DNA of 64,000 bases. Source: Rhizobium sp. R711. GTDB taxonomy: Bacteria; Pseudomonadota; Alphaproteobacteria; Rhizobiales; Rhizobiaceae. The notes under the pieces are model-generated. The model ran no database searches. It saw only the letters and a program-made list of their open reading frames with translations, and had not been told where the DNA came from. The stretch is from positions 1 through 64,000 of the forward strand of contig NZ_LOKZ01000037.1 in the NCBI RefSeq assembly GCF_002211365.1. The letters run 5' to 3'. The position numbers were made by a program, and so were the translations under genes. Every line of letters begins with the position of its first letter. Position 1 is the first letter of the stretch. Positions 51,093 through 59,363 of the stretch are shown here, one piece after another.

Positions 51093-52145
51093 ATGACTGA
51101 AACCACGAAACCGGCTCCCGCCGACATTCGCGCATTCCGTGCAGAGAATCCGAAGATGCGCGAGCGCGATATCGCCGCTCAGCTTCAGATTTCGGAAGCA
51201 GCGCTTGTTGCAGCCGAGGTCGGCATCAGCGCAACCCGGATCGACGGCAGCGCCTTGAAGCTCCTGGAACGGGTCGCCGAACTCGGCGAAGTCATGGCTC
51301 TTTCCCGCAACGAAAGCGCTGTTCACGAGAAGATCGGCGGTTACGAGAACATCACCGCCGGACCACACGCGTCGATCGTGCTTGGCGAAAACATCGACCT
51401 GCGCATTTTCCCAAATCGCTGGGCACATGCTTTCGCCGTCTCCAAGAAGGATGGCGACCAGGAGCGCCTGAGCCTCCAATACTTCGACAAGGCCGGAAAC
51501 TCCGTTCACAAGATCCATCTCCGCCCGAACTCTGACGTCGAGGCCTATCACGCCATCGTCCGTGATCTGAAGCTTGAAGACCAGTCGCAGGAGTTCGTCG
51601 CGGATCTGACGCTCTCGTCCCTGGATGAAAGCGGCGAAGTCACCCGCGATGAACTGCGCGAGCACTGGAGCAAGCTCACCGACACGCATGAATTCTTCGG
51701 CATGCTGCGCAAGCTCAAAATTGGCCGCCAGGCTGCCGTTCGCACCGTCGGCGACGACTATGCATGGCAGCTCGGCAACACGGCGACGACAGAGATGATG
51801 CACGCTTCGGTGACCGCGGGCCTGCCGATCATGTGCTTTGTCGCTAACAACGGCGTCGTGCAGATCCACTCCGGCCCGATCTTCAACGTGCAGCCGATGG
51901 GCCCGTGGATCAACGTTCTCGATCCGACCTTCCACCTGCACCTTCGTCAGGATCACATTGCCGAGACCTGGGCCGTGCGCAAGCCGACGAAGGACGGCCA
52001 TGTAACCTCGCTCGAGGCCTACAATGCCGAGGGTGAAATGATCATCCAGTTCTTCGGCAAGCGCAAAGAAGGCAACGACGAGCGCGACGATTGGCGCGCC
52101 ATCATGGAAAACCTGCCGCGCGCAGAAACCAGCGTCGCGGCTTGA
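51093..52145 (+). CDS. hmuS: HmuS hemin-degrading / haem-transport protein
   Basis: A 350-residue HmuS/HemS/PhuS family protein made of two similar halves, each with a haem-binding beta sheet; repeats start near residues 35 and 205. Family words are ITAGPHASIVLGENIDLRIF, WAHAFAVSKKDGDQERLSL, TDTHEFFGMLRKLKIGRQAA and SGPIFNVQPMGPWINVLDP. It receives haem after import and passes it to oxygenases or degrades it itself. It lies between hmuP and hmuT in the canonical order. Confidence 0.93.
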   Translation: MTETTKPAPADIRAFRAENPKMRERDIAAQLQISEAALVAAEVGISATRIDGSALKLLERVAELGEVMALSRNESAVHEKIGGYENITAGPHASIVLGENIDLRIFPNRWAHAFAVSKKDGDQERLSLQYFDKAGNSVHKIHLRPNSDVEAYHAIVRDLKLEDQSQEFVADLTLSSLDESGEVTRDELREHWSKLTDTHEFFGMLRKLKIGRQAAVRTVGDDYAWQLGNTATTEMMHASVTAGLPIMCFVANNGVVQIHSGPIFNVQPMGPWINVLDPTFHLHLRQDHIAETWAVRKPTKDGHVTSLEAYNAEGEMIIQFFGKRKEGNDERDDWRAIMENLPRAETSVAA

Positions 52146-52159
52146 GCAAGGGGATGACG

Positions 52160-53053
52160 ATGCGTAAGGAACCGCAGAGCAAGCGGCTTCAGGTGATGGC
52201 GTTTTCGGTGGCAGCTATTGTGCTGTCGCTGGCTCCCGTCTCGAATGGTACAGCAGCCGATAAACTGGATACGACGCGTCTCGTAGCCGTCGGCGGCGAT
52301 GTCACCGAGATCATCTATGCGCTCGATGAGCAGGATCGGCTGATCGCTCGCGACTCGACCAGCATGTATCCGGAAGCGGCCATGAAGCTGCCCGATGTCG
52401 GCTACATGCGCGCCCTGTCGCCCGAAGGTATCCTTGCGATGAACCCGACAGCGATCATCGCGATCGAGGGATCAGGACCGCCGGAGGCGCTGAACGTGCT
52501 GAAGAACGCGAGCGTCCCATTCGAGACGGTGCCGAACGCCTACACGCGCGAAGGGATACTTGCGAAAATCGATCGGGTCGGCGAGCTGCTCGACCAGCCC
52601 GAAAAGGCAAAGGCATTGGAAGGAAAGGTCGGCGCGGACCTGGACGCCGCCATCGCCGACGCCGCCAAACGTCCCGAAGGCGAGCGCAAGCGTATCCTCT
52701 TCATCCTCAACATGCAGGGCGGCAAGGTCATGGCCTCCGGAACAGGCACTGCGGCCGACGGCATCATCACGCTGTCGGGCTCCGTCAATGCTGTCGGCAA
52801 TTTCCCCGGCTACAAGCCGCTGACCGACGAAGCGATCATCGAGGCCAAGCCTGACGTCATTTTGATGATGAACCGTGGCGACGGGTCGGCCATAAAGAAT
52901 GAAGATCTTCTCAAGCAGCCGGCGCTGGCCCTGACGCCTGCCGCGCAGAACAAGGCGATCATCCGCATGGACGGCCTGTACTTACTCGGTTTCGGCCCCC
53001 GCACCGCAAGCGCCGTCCGTCAATTGAACGTGGCGATCTTCGGGGGCGAATAA
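52160..53053 (+). CDS. hmuT: HmuT periplasmic haem-binding protein
   Basis: A 297-residue class III periplasmic binding protein with a signal peptide (residues ~1-30, VMAFSVAAIVLSLAPVSNG). The binding core has LVAVGGDVTEIIYALDEQDR near the start. The haem-ligand Tyr is probably in STSMYPEAAMKLPDVGYMR. ATG 52160 is preferred over 52154 because AAGGGG is six bases away; the longer frame runs into hmuS. Its stop overlaps the hmuU start (TAATG). Confidence 0.92.
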   Translation: MRKEPQSKRLQVMAFSVAAIVLSLAPVSNGTAADKLDTTRLVAVGGDVTEIIYALDEQDRLIARDSTSMYPEAAMKLPDVGYMRALSPEGILAMNPTAIIAIEGSGPPEALNVLKNASVPFETVPNAYTREGILAKIDRVGELLDQPEKAKALEGKVGADLDAAIADAAKRPEGERKRILFILNMQGGKVMASGTGTAADGIITLSGSVNAVGNFPGYKPLTDEAIIEAKPDVILMMNRGDGSAIKNEDLLKQPALALTPAAQNKAIIRMDGLYLLGFGPRTASAVRQLNVAIFGGE

Positions 53054-54165
53054 TGGCCCTGCAGGATGCTATGCGACGGAAGCGCGCGATGTTTTCGCTG
53101 ACAGGTCTCCGGGAGCTTCACCGGGCTGGCGATCGCAGCCGCCTCGCCCTGCTGACAATCCTTCTGCTTGCAGTCGGCTCCGTCCTGTCCTTGCTGTTTT
53201 CGGTGACAACGGGTGCTTCCAACGCCTCGTTCCTCGACGTCATCGCCAACGTGGCCGGCTCAGATGATGCGCTGAACGCCAGAGACCGGATCATCATCTT
53301 CGATATCCGCATGCCCCGAGCGATCCTGGGTTTGCTGGTCGGTGGCTCGCTTGCCGTCTCGGGTGCGATCATGCAGGGTCTTTTTCGAAATCCGCTTGCG
53401 GATCCCGGCCTTGTCGGCGTTTCCTCTGGGGCGAGCCTGGGCGCGGTCGTGATCATCGTGCTCGCCAGCACCTTTGCCGCGCCACTTTACACGCTGCTGG
53501 GCATCTATGCGCTTCCGATCGCCGCGTTCGGCGGTGGCCTAGCCAGTACGTGGCTGCTCTACCGGATTGCAACGGGGAACGGCCAGACCTCGGTCGCCAC
53601 GATGCTGCTTGCCGGTATCGCGCTTGGCTCGCTTGCTGGTGCGCTCACCGGACTGCTGATCTACATGGCCAACGATCAGCAACTCAGAGACCTCACTTTC
53701 TGGGGCATGGGATCACTTGCCGGGGCGACATGGGCGAAGATTACGGCCGCCGGGCCGATCATTCTTCTCTCCTTTGCCGCCATACCGTTCATCGCCAGTG
53801 GTCTGAATGCCATCACGCTTGGCGAAGCGACGGCCTTTCACATGGGTGTCCCCGTTCAACGGCTGAAGAATATCGCCATCGTCAGCGTCGCCGCAGCGAC
53901 GGGTGCTTCGGTCGCGGTCAGTGGAGGCATCGGTTTCGTCGGCATCGTGGTTCCGCATGTGCTGCGCATGTCAATCGGCCCTGATCATCGCTTCCTGCTG
54001 CCTGCCTCGGCGCTTCTTGGCGGCTCTCTGCTGATTTTCGCCGATGTCCTTGCCAGGACCATCGTCGCGCCGGCCGAATTGCCGATCGGTATCATAACGG
54101 CGGCTGTCGGCGGCCCGTTCTTCCTTTGGATTCTGTTGCGCCATCGCGCACGCCTTGCCATTTGA
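53053..54165 (+). CDS. hmuU: HmuU haem ABC permease
   Basis: A 370-residue FecCD-type permease with about ten helices, starting with a cytoplasmic leader of ~30 residues, longer than usual. Family words are IRMPRAILGLLVGGSLAVSG, GLFRNPLADPGLVGVSSGAS and GIGFVGIVVPHVLRMSIGPDH. The last two mark the substrate gate and the ATPase contact. It works as a dimer with HmuV and HmuT. Confidence 0.93.
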   Translation: MALQDAMRRKRAMFSLTGLRELHRAGDRSRLALLTILLLAVGSVLSLLFSVTTGASNASFLDVIANVAGSDDALNARDRIIIFDIRMPRAILGLLVGGSLAVSGAIMQGLFRNPLADPGLVGVSSGASLGAVVIIVLASTFAAPLYTLLGIYALPIAAFGGGLASTWLLYRIATGNGQTSVATMLLAGIALGSLAGALTGLLIYMANDQQLRDLTFWGMGSLAGATWAKITAAGPIILLSFAAIPFIASGLNAITLGEATAFHMGVPVQRLKNIAIVSVAAATGASVAVSGGIGFVGIVVPHVLRMSIGPDHRFLLPASALLGGSLLIFADVLARTIVAPAELPIGIITAAVGGPFFLWILLRHRARLAI

Positions 54166-54175
54166 GTATTAAGCA

Positions 54176-54967
54176 ATGATCGAAGTATCCGGTGTTTCCG
54201 TGCGCCTTTTCGGCAAGACCATTGTTAGCCAGGTCGGCTTTGCCGCGCAGGCTGGTCAGCTGACGGCGATTGCCGGCCCAAACGGATCAGGCAAGACGAC
54301 CACGATGAAGGCGGTCTCCGGCGAACTCCCCTACTCCGGCTCCATTCGGCTCAATGAGCAGGAAGTGACCGCGCTGCAGCCATGGCAACTGGCAACGATG
54401 CGTGGCGTGCTGCCGCAGGCAAGCACCATCTCTTTCCCGTTCACGGTGCGCGAAGTGGTCCGCATGGGCCTCACGACTGGCGTCAACCGCAATCCCGAGA
54501 AAGCGGAGCAGACCGCCGCGGAAGCGCTGAGCGCCGTCGACCTCGGCGGCTTCGAAGGACGCTTCTATCAGGAGCTTTCGGGCGGCGAGCAGCAGCGCGT
54601 GCAACTCGCCCGCGTCCTCTGCCAAATTGCCGAGCCGATTGTCGACGGAAAGCCGTGCTGGCTTCTGCTTGACGAGCCGGTATCCAGCCTAGACATCAGC
54701 CACCAGCTGACAATCATGACCTTGGCGCGCAAATTCTGCGAGGCTGGCGGCGGCGTCATCGCCGTCATGCACGACCTCAACCTGACCGCGCTTTTTGCCG
54801 ACCAGATCATTCTTATGAAATCCGGCCAAGTGGCTGCCAGCGGCAGCATCCGCGAGGTACTGACGGACGAGACTATGGAGTCCGTCTTTGGCTGTGCTCT
54901 GCGGATCAATCAGGTTCCGGAAGATGGCACGCCTTTCGTGCTTGCTCATAGTGCGGTCCAAACTTGA
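54176..54967 (+). CDS. hmuV: HmuV haem ABC ATPase
   Basis: A 263-residue ATPase. Walker A is AGPNGSGKTTTMKA (about 35-48), the signature is ELSGGEQQRVQLARV, and Walker B is WLLLDEPVSSLDISHQ. All residues needed for ATP hydrolysis are present, along with a switch His in AVMHDLNL. It drives haem import through HmuU and closes the hmuPSTUV operon. Confidence 0.94.
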   Translation: MIEVSGVSVRLFGKTIVSQVGFAAQAGQLTAIAGPNGSGKTTTMKAVSGELPYSGSIRLNEQEVTALQPWQLATMRGVLPQASTISFPFTVREVVRMGLTTGVNRNPEKAEQTAAEALSAVDLGGFEGRFYQELSGGEQQRVQLARVLCQIAEPIVDGKPCWLLLDEPVSSLDISHQLTIMTLARKFCEAGGGVIAVMHDLNLTALFADQIILMKSGQVAASGSIREVLTDETMESVFGCALRINQVPEDGTPFVLAHSAVQT

Positions 54968-54983
54968 TGCAATCCAGCGTAGC

Positions 54984-55008
54984 GGAACTTTTGACCGGCG
55001 CCCGCGTT
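54984..55008 (+). promoter_or_regulatory. EcfG-type stress promoter before the DUF883 gene
   Basis: GGAAC at 54984-54988, a 16-base spacer and CGTT at 55005-55008, matching the alphaproteobacterial general stress consensus. It lies 100 bases upstream of the DUF883 start. Confidence 0.7.
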
Positions 55009-55108
55009 AAGCAATTGACGATGTAGGTCATTGCCGGGCGACAATCTTCATGCAAACTTCGGCGACGGCCTTGTGTTGAACCAGGCCGCGTCCGAGCGTG
55101 CCTTACCG

Positions 55109-55471
55109 ATGGAGAAAATCGTGGCCTCTTCGCTCCTCCACCCCATCCGCAGCCGACGCAATGGCGGCGGCACGCTGCACAACGTTGAATCCACCATCGA
55201 AGAGCAGATCGAGTCTCTTCGCGAGGAGATCGCAGCACTGACGAAGATTGCTGGGAAGCATTCGCGGAAATCGAGTGATCGCATCCGCTATCAGGCAGCG
55301 GCCAGCTACGACGACCTGCTCGCCCGCAGCGAGGACCTAATCCACGAATTGCAGGAAGGCTACCTTCGCGGCGCGAGCGAAGTGCGCAACACCGTGCGCA
55401 GGCACCCGGTCGCAACCGTCGGCGCGGCGGCAGCCTTCGGGCTTGTCCTTGCTCTCCTTGCCCGCCGTTAA
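55109..55471 (+). CDS. DUF883/ElaB-like membrane-anchored protein
   Basis: A 120-residue protein with a long amphipathic coiled-coil helix (about 30-90, TIEEQIESLREEIAALTKIA) and one C-terminal membrane helix (about 101-117, VATVGAAAAFGLVLALLAR). This is the plan of ElaB/DUF883 stress proteins. The ATG at 55109 is chosen because upstream codons look non-coding; the frame is open to 55031. An EcfG-type promoter precedes it, and a membrane-protein gene follows 9 bases later. Confidence 0.75.
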   Translation: MEKIVASSLLHPIRSRRNGGGTLHNVESTIEEQIESLREEIAALTKIAGKHSRKSSDRIRYQAAASYDDLLARSEDLIHELQEGYLRGASEVRNTVRRHPVATVGAAAAFGLVLALLARR

Positions 55472-55480
55472 GGAGGCTAG

Positions 55481-55882
55481 ATGCTCTTCCCGCTCCTCAG
55501 CCTGCTGGTAGGCACGAGTGTTCACCGGACCGTTGCGCGGACCAAGCGCAACGGTATTTTCGTTGCAATTGCCGTCGTACTGTTGTTGACCGCCTACGCG
55601 CTCGCCGTCGTGGCTGGCGCGATATGGCTCTCGGGCATTTACGGTCCGATCGGCGCAGCACTCTTCCTTGCTGCCGCGGCGCTGCTGATTGCTGTCGTTG
55701 TTCTCATCGCCATGATGGTGATCAATGCGCAGGAGGCGCGTCGTGCCAAGGAACGCAAGCAGGCGCTGGAATCACTTGCCGCAGTCGGCATCGGCCTCGT
55801 ACGGGCCCAGCCCCTGCTGACGGCCGGGGTCCTCGCGGCGATCGTCATGGCCAATCTCATGGGCTCGAAGCGAGACGACTGA
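55481..55882 (+). CDS. Small holin-like membrane protein
   Basis: A 133-residue protein with about three hydrophobic helices (26-47, 53-77 and 104-126) and a basic linker AQEARRAKERKQALE. The pattern resembles phage-holin-superfamily/DUF1469-like membrane proteins that accompany DUF883 genes. It is co-transcribed with the DUF883 gene and thus probably stress induced. Function unknown. Confidence 0.7.
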   Translation: MLFPLLSLLVGTSVHRTVARTKRNGIFVAIAVVLLLTAYALAVVAGAIWLSGIYGPIGAALFLAAAALLIAVVVLIAMMVINAQEARRAKERKQALESLAAVGIGLVRAQPLLTAGVLAAIVMANLMGSKRDD

Positions 55883-55907
55883 CGCTTAGACAGCTCTACC
55901 GTGATAC

Positions 55908-55958
55908 ACGACACGAGAAAGGCCGGCGCTCGCGGGCAACCGGCCTTTCTCGTGTCGT
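55908..55958. terminator. Strong bidirectional terminator
   Basis: A perfect 19-bp stem starts acgacacgagaaaggccgg and closes over a 13-base loop. The aaag and ctttc runs within the stem give T tracts in both directions. It lies between the convergent holin-like and ecfG genes. Confidence 0.8.
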
Positions 55959-55969
55959 CTATACAGGTA

Positions 55970-56524
55970 TCAGAAGGCAAAGGCTTTGGAGGTAAGCGGC
56001 GATGATGTCGCGTCTGGTCCGAAATCCGCCTCGCCCGAAATCTGAAGGAGCTCCTGCAGACGCTGACGAGCGCGGTTCACGCGGCTCTTGATCGTACCGA
56101 CTGCGCACCCGCAGATCTCGGCCGCCTCCTCATAGGAGAACCCGGAGGCGCCGACCAGAATGATCGCTTCACGCTGGTCCGGCGGCAATTGATCGAGCGC
56201 CTTCTTGAAATCCTGCAGATCGAGCGCCCCATACTGGGCCGGGTGCGTCGCCATGGACTCGGTGAACAGGCCATCGCTGTCCTGAATCTCGCGTCCACTC
56301 TTGCGCATCTGGCTATACAGCTCATTGCGCAGGATCGTGAAGAGCCAGGCCTTCATGTTGGTGCCCATCTCGAAATGATCCTGCTTCGCCCAGGCCTTCA
56401 TGATGGTATCCTGAACGAGATCATCAGCCCGGTCGTGCCGGCCAATCAACGAAATCGCAAAGGCTCGGAGGCTGGGTAGCGACGCGAGAAGCTCGCGCTT
56501 GAAGCTTGGTTGCTGCTTTTCCAT
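55970..56524 (-). CDS. ecfG: EcfG general-stress sigma factor
   Basis: A 184-residue ECF sigma factor of the EcfG (RpoE2-like) group. Region 2 shows LRAFAISLIGRHDRADDLVQ and MGTNMKAWLFTILRNELYSQ. Region 4 shows LPPDQREAIILVGASGFSYE and GTIKSRVNRARQRLQELL. It directs RNA polymerase to GGAAC-N16/17-CGTT promoters when PhyR frees it from NepR. It starts 9 bases after nepR and shares its transcript. The ~20-residue C-terminal extension is normal for the group. Confidence 0.93.
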   Translation of the reverse strand: MEKQQPSFKRELLASLPSLRAFAISLIGRHDRADDLVQDTIMKAWAKQDHFEMGTNMKAWLFTILRNELYSQMRKSGREIQDSDGLFTESMATHPAQYGALDLQDFKKALDQLPPDQREAIILVGASGFSYEEAAEICGCAVGTIKSRVNRARQRLQELLQISGEADFGPDATSSPLTSKAFAF

Positions 56525-56533
56525 GGAGCCACC

Positions 56534-56740
56534 TTACTTCACAGCCTTGGCCGACGCCACGAGTTCGGCCTGGTCAAGCTTCTCGAGCAAATCGAGAAAG
56601 CGGTCCGGAATCGCCTCGTCCTGCACGGCAGCATAAAGCGATCGCAACTTCACGCCGATCTGGCTGTTCGGGTCCAGGATATCGCTCGCGCGCATTTCCA
56701 GCCGCTGCCGATCCTTTTCATTTTTCCGTGTCGTCATCAA
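56534..56740 (-). CDS. nepR: NepR anti-sigma factor
   Basis: A 68-residue anti-sigma factor. The conserved core is IGVKLRSLYAAVQDEAIPDR followed by FLDLLEKLDQAE, the two helices that clamp EcfG and are removed by phosphorylated PhyR. It lies in the standard nepR-ecfG order, divergent from phyR. Confidence 0.92.
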   Translation of the reverse strand: MMTTRKNEKDRQRLEMRASDILDPNSQIGVKLRSLYAAVQDEAIPDRFLDLLEKLDQAELVASAKAVK

Positions 56741-56893
56741 TCGTCGTCACTTTACTTTGTTATCCACTCGTTCTGCCACGTCGCCTTAAGTTTGTCATAA
56801 CTAACTCAGCCGCTTAGACCGGCTGATCAGTGAACATCCCGTCGCGTGTCATGAAACAAATGCGATGAGCCCTCTGTTTGTAGGCACGATAAT

Positions 56894-56915
56894 GCCGCTG
56901 AGAAAAAAAAGTTCC
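56894..56915 (-). promoter_or_regulatory. Possible EcfG-type promoter for nepR-ecfG
   Basis: The minus strand reads GGAAC (56915-56911), 16 bases, then CATT, one base off CGTT. It lies about 150 bases upstream of nepR. Autoregulation of this operon is usual, but the mismatch lowers confidence. Confidence 0.4.
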
Positions 56916-56924
56916 TATATGCCA

Positions 56925-56950
56925 GGAACATTTTTACAGTCCGTCGCGTT
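56925..56950 (+). promoter_or_regulatory. EcfG-type stress promoter of phyR
   Basis: GGAAC at 56925-56929, a 17-base spacer and CGTT at 56947-56950, 46 bases upstream of phyR. Confidence 0.75.
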
Positions 56951-56996
56951 TTAACCGCCATTGAGGCCGTTCACCGGCCGCTAGTGGGAGCTTTAA

Positions 56997-57791
56997 ATGA
57001 CACTTTCGACTCGAATTGCGCCGCACCTTCCTTACTTGCGTCGTTATTCCCGCGCGCTTACTGGAACGCAGACGTCGGGCGACGCCTATGTGGCCGCCGT
57101 GCTCGAGGCGATCATTACCGACATATCCATTTTCCCGGATACCGCGGATGACCGCGTCGCATTGTACAAACTTTTCACCACGCTGTTTGGTTCCGTCACG
57201 ATCCAGATTCCAGAACCTGCCTCACCATACGTGTGGGAACAGCGCGCGACGCTGAACCTTGCCAAGGTTTCGCCCCGTGCCCGTCAGGCTTTTATCCTCG
57301 CCTCCGTCGAGAACTTTCGGGTTGCCGAGATCGCCGAAATCCTGGGCGAGGAAGACGACGAAGTCGTCAGCTTGCTCGACAACGCGTCACGCGAGATCTC
57401 TCGCCAGGTTGCCACGGACGTCATGATCATCGAGGACGAACCGTTGATCGCAATGGACATCGAACAGATGGTGGAAAGCCTCGGTCACCGCGTCACCGGG
57501 ATCGCGCGCACGCACGCAGAAGCGGTTGCCCTCTACAACAAGACCCGTCCAGGCATGGTTTTGGCAGATATTCAGCTTGCCGACGGCAGCTCCGGTATCG
57601 ATGCGGTCAACGACATTCTCAAGACAGCAAGCGTGCCGGTGATCTTCATCACCGCCTTCCCGGAACGATTGCTGACCGGCGAACGCCCGGAGCCGACGTT
57701 CCTGGTCACGAAGCCGTTCAACCCCGATATGGTCAAGGCATTGATCAGCCAGGCGCTTTTCTTCAACGAATCCACCAAGGCGGCGGCCTGA
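56997..57791 (+). CDS. phyR: PhyR anti-anti-sigma response regulator
   Basis: A 264-residue PhyR. Residues ~1-135 mimic a sigma factor (region 4-like VSPRARQAFILASVENFRVA), and residues ~140-260 form a receiver domain. The phosphorylated Asp is D191 in MVLADIQLADGSSG, with acidic IIEDE at 145-149 and K in LVTKPFNPDM. When phosphorylated it binds NepR and frees EcfG. It is divergent from nepR and preceded by an EcfG-type promoter. Confidence 0.94.
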   Translation: MTLSTRIAPHLPYLRRYSRALTGTQTSGDAYVAAVLEAIITDISIFPDTADDRVALYKLFTTLFGSVTIQIPEPASPYVWEQRATLNLAKVSPRARQAFILASVENFRVAEIAEILGEEDDEVVSLLDNASREISRQVATDVMIIEDEPLIAMDIEQMVESLGHRVTGIARTHAEAVALYNKTRPGMVLADIQLADGSSGIDAVNDILKTASVPVIFITAFPERLLTGERPEPTFLVTKPFNPDMVKALISQALFFNESTKAAA

Positions 57792-57808
57792 AGGAGTTCG
57801 CGCCTTGA

Positions 57809-57833
57809 GGAACAATAGGAACGGAAGGGCGTT
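57809..57833 (+). promoter_or_regulatory. EcfG-type stress promoter of the HWE kinase
   Basis: GGAAC at 57809-57813, a 16-base spacer and CGTT at 57830-57833, about 130 bases upstream of the kinase. Confidence 0.7.
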
Positions 57834-57962
57834 TCGGTGAGACTGGGACGCTTTTCCGGCCTTAGGCTTTTTTTCAGCGCCCTCCTCTAGGATGAGCTTC
57901 CCGATCAATGGGCATCTCTCTCAGCGGCACCGAGAGAGGATCAATATGGGAAAGGCGACTAG

Positions 57963-58997
57963 GTGAATAGGAGTGAACCTGTGCCCGGCATGCCCTTCGC
58001 GCTGGAGAATAGAGCGGCGCTATTGCAGCGCGCCCTCGGAAGTGCCGGAATATCAGTGATCTACCAGGATCCTGGCCTGTCGATAATCTACGCTGACAAC
58101 CTTCCTCCGCATTTTCAGCCGGCTGCGATACCAGGTGGTACAGACGCCGATCTATTCGGTGAGGCACATGGGCGCAATCTGGAGAAGATGAAGCGGCAGG
58201 TCTTCGAGACCGGCAAATCGGCTACCACCGAGGTCGAAATTTCGGTCGACGGAGAGATGCGCACCTACGAGCTGAAGATCGAGTGTGTTGGCACCGACCG
58301 GACCCTCGGGCTGCTTTCCGTCATTTCCGAGGTGACGGACGCACGGCACCGCGAAAAGGTGCTGAAGTCCCTTCTTCGCGAGCTATCGCACCGCTCGAAG
58401 AACCTTCTCGCCATCATTCAGGGCATTGCCACACAAACGGCCCGCAACACCATCTCGCTGGAGGGCTTCCTGGTGAAGTTTCGCGGGCGACTGCAGTCCC
58501 TGTCGAATTCACAGGACTTGATTACCGACTCCAGTTGGCGTGGCGCATTCCTGTTCGAACTCGCTGAAAAGCAGTTCGCCCCCTACTGGCCCGAAACGGC
58601 CGGACCGATGCCGATCACAGGGCTCAACGTCCACCTGACGCCCAACGCCGCTGTCCACGTCGGCTTGGCGTTGCACGAATTGATCGTTAACTCCGCCACT
58701 TACGGCGCAATCGCCGGCAGCACGCCCGCCGTTACCCTCAGCTGCCACGAAATCGCCTCCGCCGGGCGAAGGGCAATCGAGGTTTCGTGGGCGGAAACGC
58801 TCTGCGATGCAACCGAAGTTCACGAGTTCAGCGAAAACAGCTTCGGCAAAACAGTGCTGGAGCGCGTCGTGCCCTCCTCAGTCAACGGCAAGGCCGAGCT
58901 GACGCTGGTACCTGGACGCATCGAATATCACCTGACAATCCCCGACGCCGAATTCGAAATTCTTAGGCGCCCCCCTCAAAAAGCGGCAATGCGCTAA
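57963..58997 (+). CDS. HWE-family histidine kinase of the general stress locus
   Basis: A 344-residue soluble kinase. A PAS-like sensor is at residues ~15-125. The HWE dimerisation helix has the phospho-His H143 in LRELSHRSKNLLAIIQGIAT, the N box is ALHELIVNSATYGA, and the HWE-type W-x-E is in IEVSWAET. There is no membrane helix. Position after phyR and under an EcfG-type promoter marks it as the cognate PhyR kinase. The start is GTG 57963; a GTG at 57981 with AGGAG before it is an equally good choice. Confidence 0.88.
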   Translation: MNRSEPVPGMPFALENRAALLQRALGSAGISVIYQDPGLSIIYADNLPPHFQPAAIPGGTDADLFGEAHGRNLEKMKRQVFETGKSATTEVEISVDGEMRTYELKIECVGTDRTLGLLSVISEVTDARHREKVLKSLLRELSHRSKNLLAIIQGIATQTARNTISLEGFLVKFRGRLQSLSNSQDLITDSSWRGAFLFELAEKQFAPYWPETAGPMPITGLNVHLTPNAAVHVGLALHELIVNSATYGAIAGSTPAVTLSCHEIASAGRRAIEVSWAETLCDATEVHEFSENSFGKTVLERVVPSSVNGKAELTLVPGRIEYHLTIPDAEFEILRRPPQKAAMR

Positions 58998-58999
58998 AC

Positions 59000-59363
59000 G
59001 AAGAACAGCCAGTGCGAGGGCGGCGCACCGGCTGTTCTTTCACTCACCGGGAGGGGACCGTGAGTACGTCCAAACGATGGGTTGGGGGCGCGCATGTTGG
59101 GTCGATGCGGTCATCGTTTGGATACCGCAGTAACGGTCAAGTATCCAAATGGTTCCCGGCACAGATCAGAAAAATTTCGATTTCTTTGTTTTTTTATTTG
59201 CAGGCGGCAAGCACGAGCAAACAGCCCTCTCCAACGGTGAAAATAGCGGTATTAAAACAATAAGATAGATATTAGTTTCTTTAAAAAATTTACCGTTTGA
59301 TAAATTTTTGAAGCTGAGTTACGCTTCCCTCACTGGCCGTTTACCAATAATGAGGGAACTTCA
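59000..59363. other. Intergenic region with terminator and AT-rich promoter of preT
   Basis: The left part is the kinase terminator. From about 59155 to 59320 the sequence is unusually AT-rich, with T runs near 59184 and 59281, likely the preT promoter region. No RutR-like palindrome is evident. Confidence 0.45.
59001..59040 (+). terminator. Terminator of the HWE kinase gene
   Basis: A stem aagaacagcc/ggctgttctt with an inner gtgcg/cgcac and a short T tail, directly behind the stop codon. Confidence 0.75.

Noticed and set aside
50814-52001. 395-codon frame antisense to hmuS and hmuP
   Set aside because: It would erase hmuP, hmuS and the iron box, all of which are well supported.
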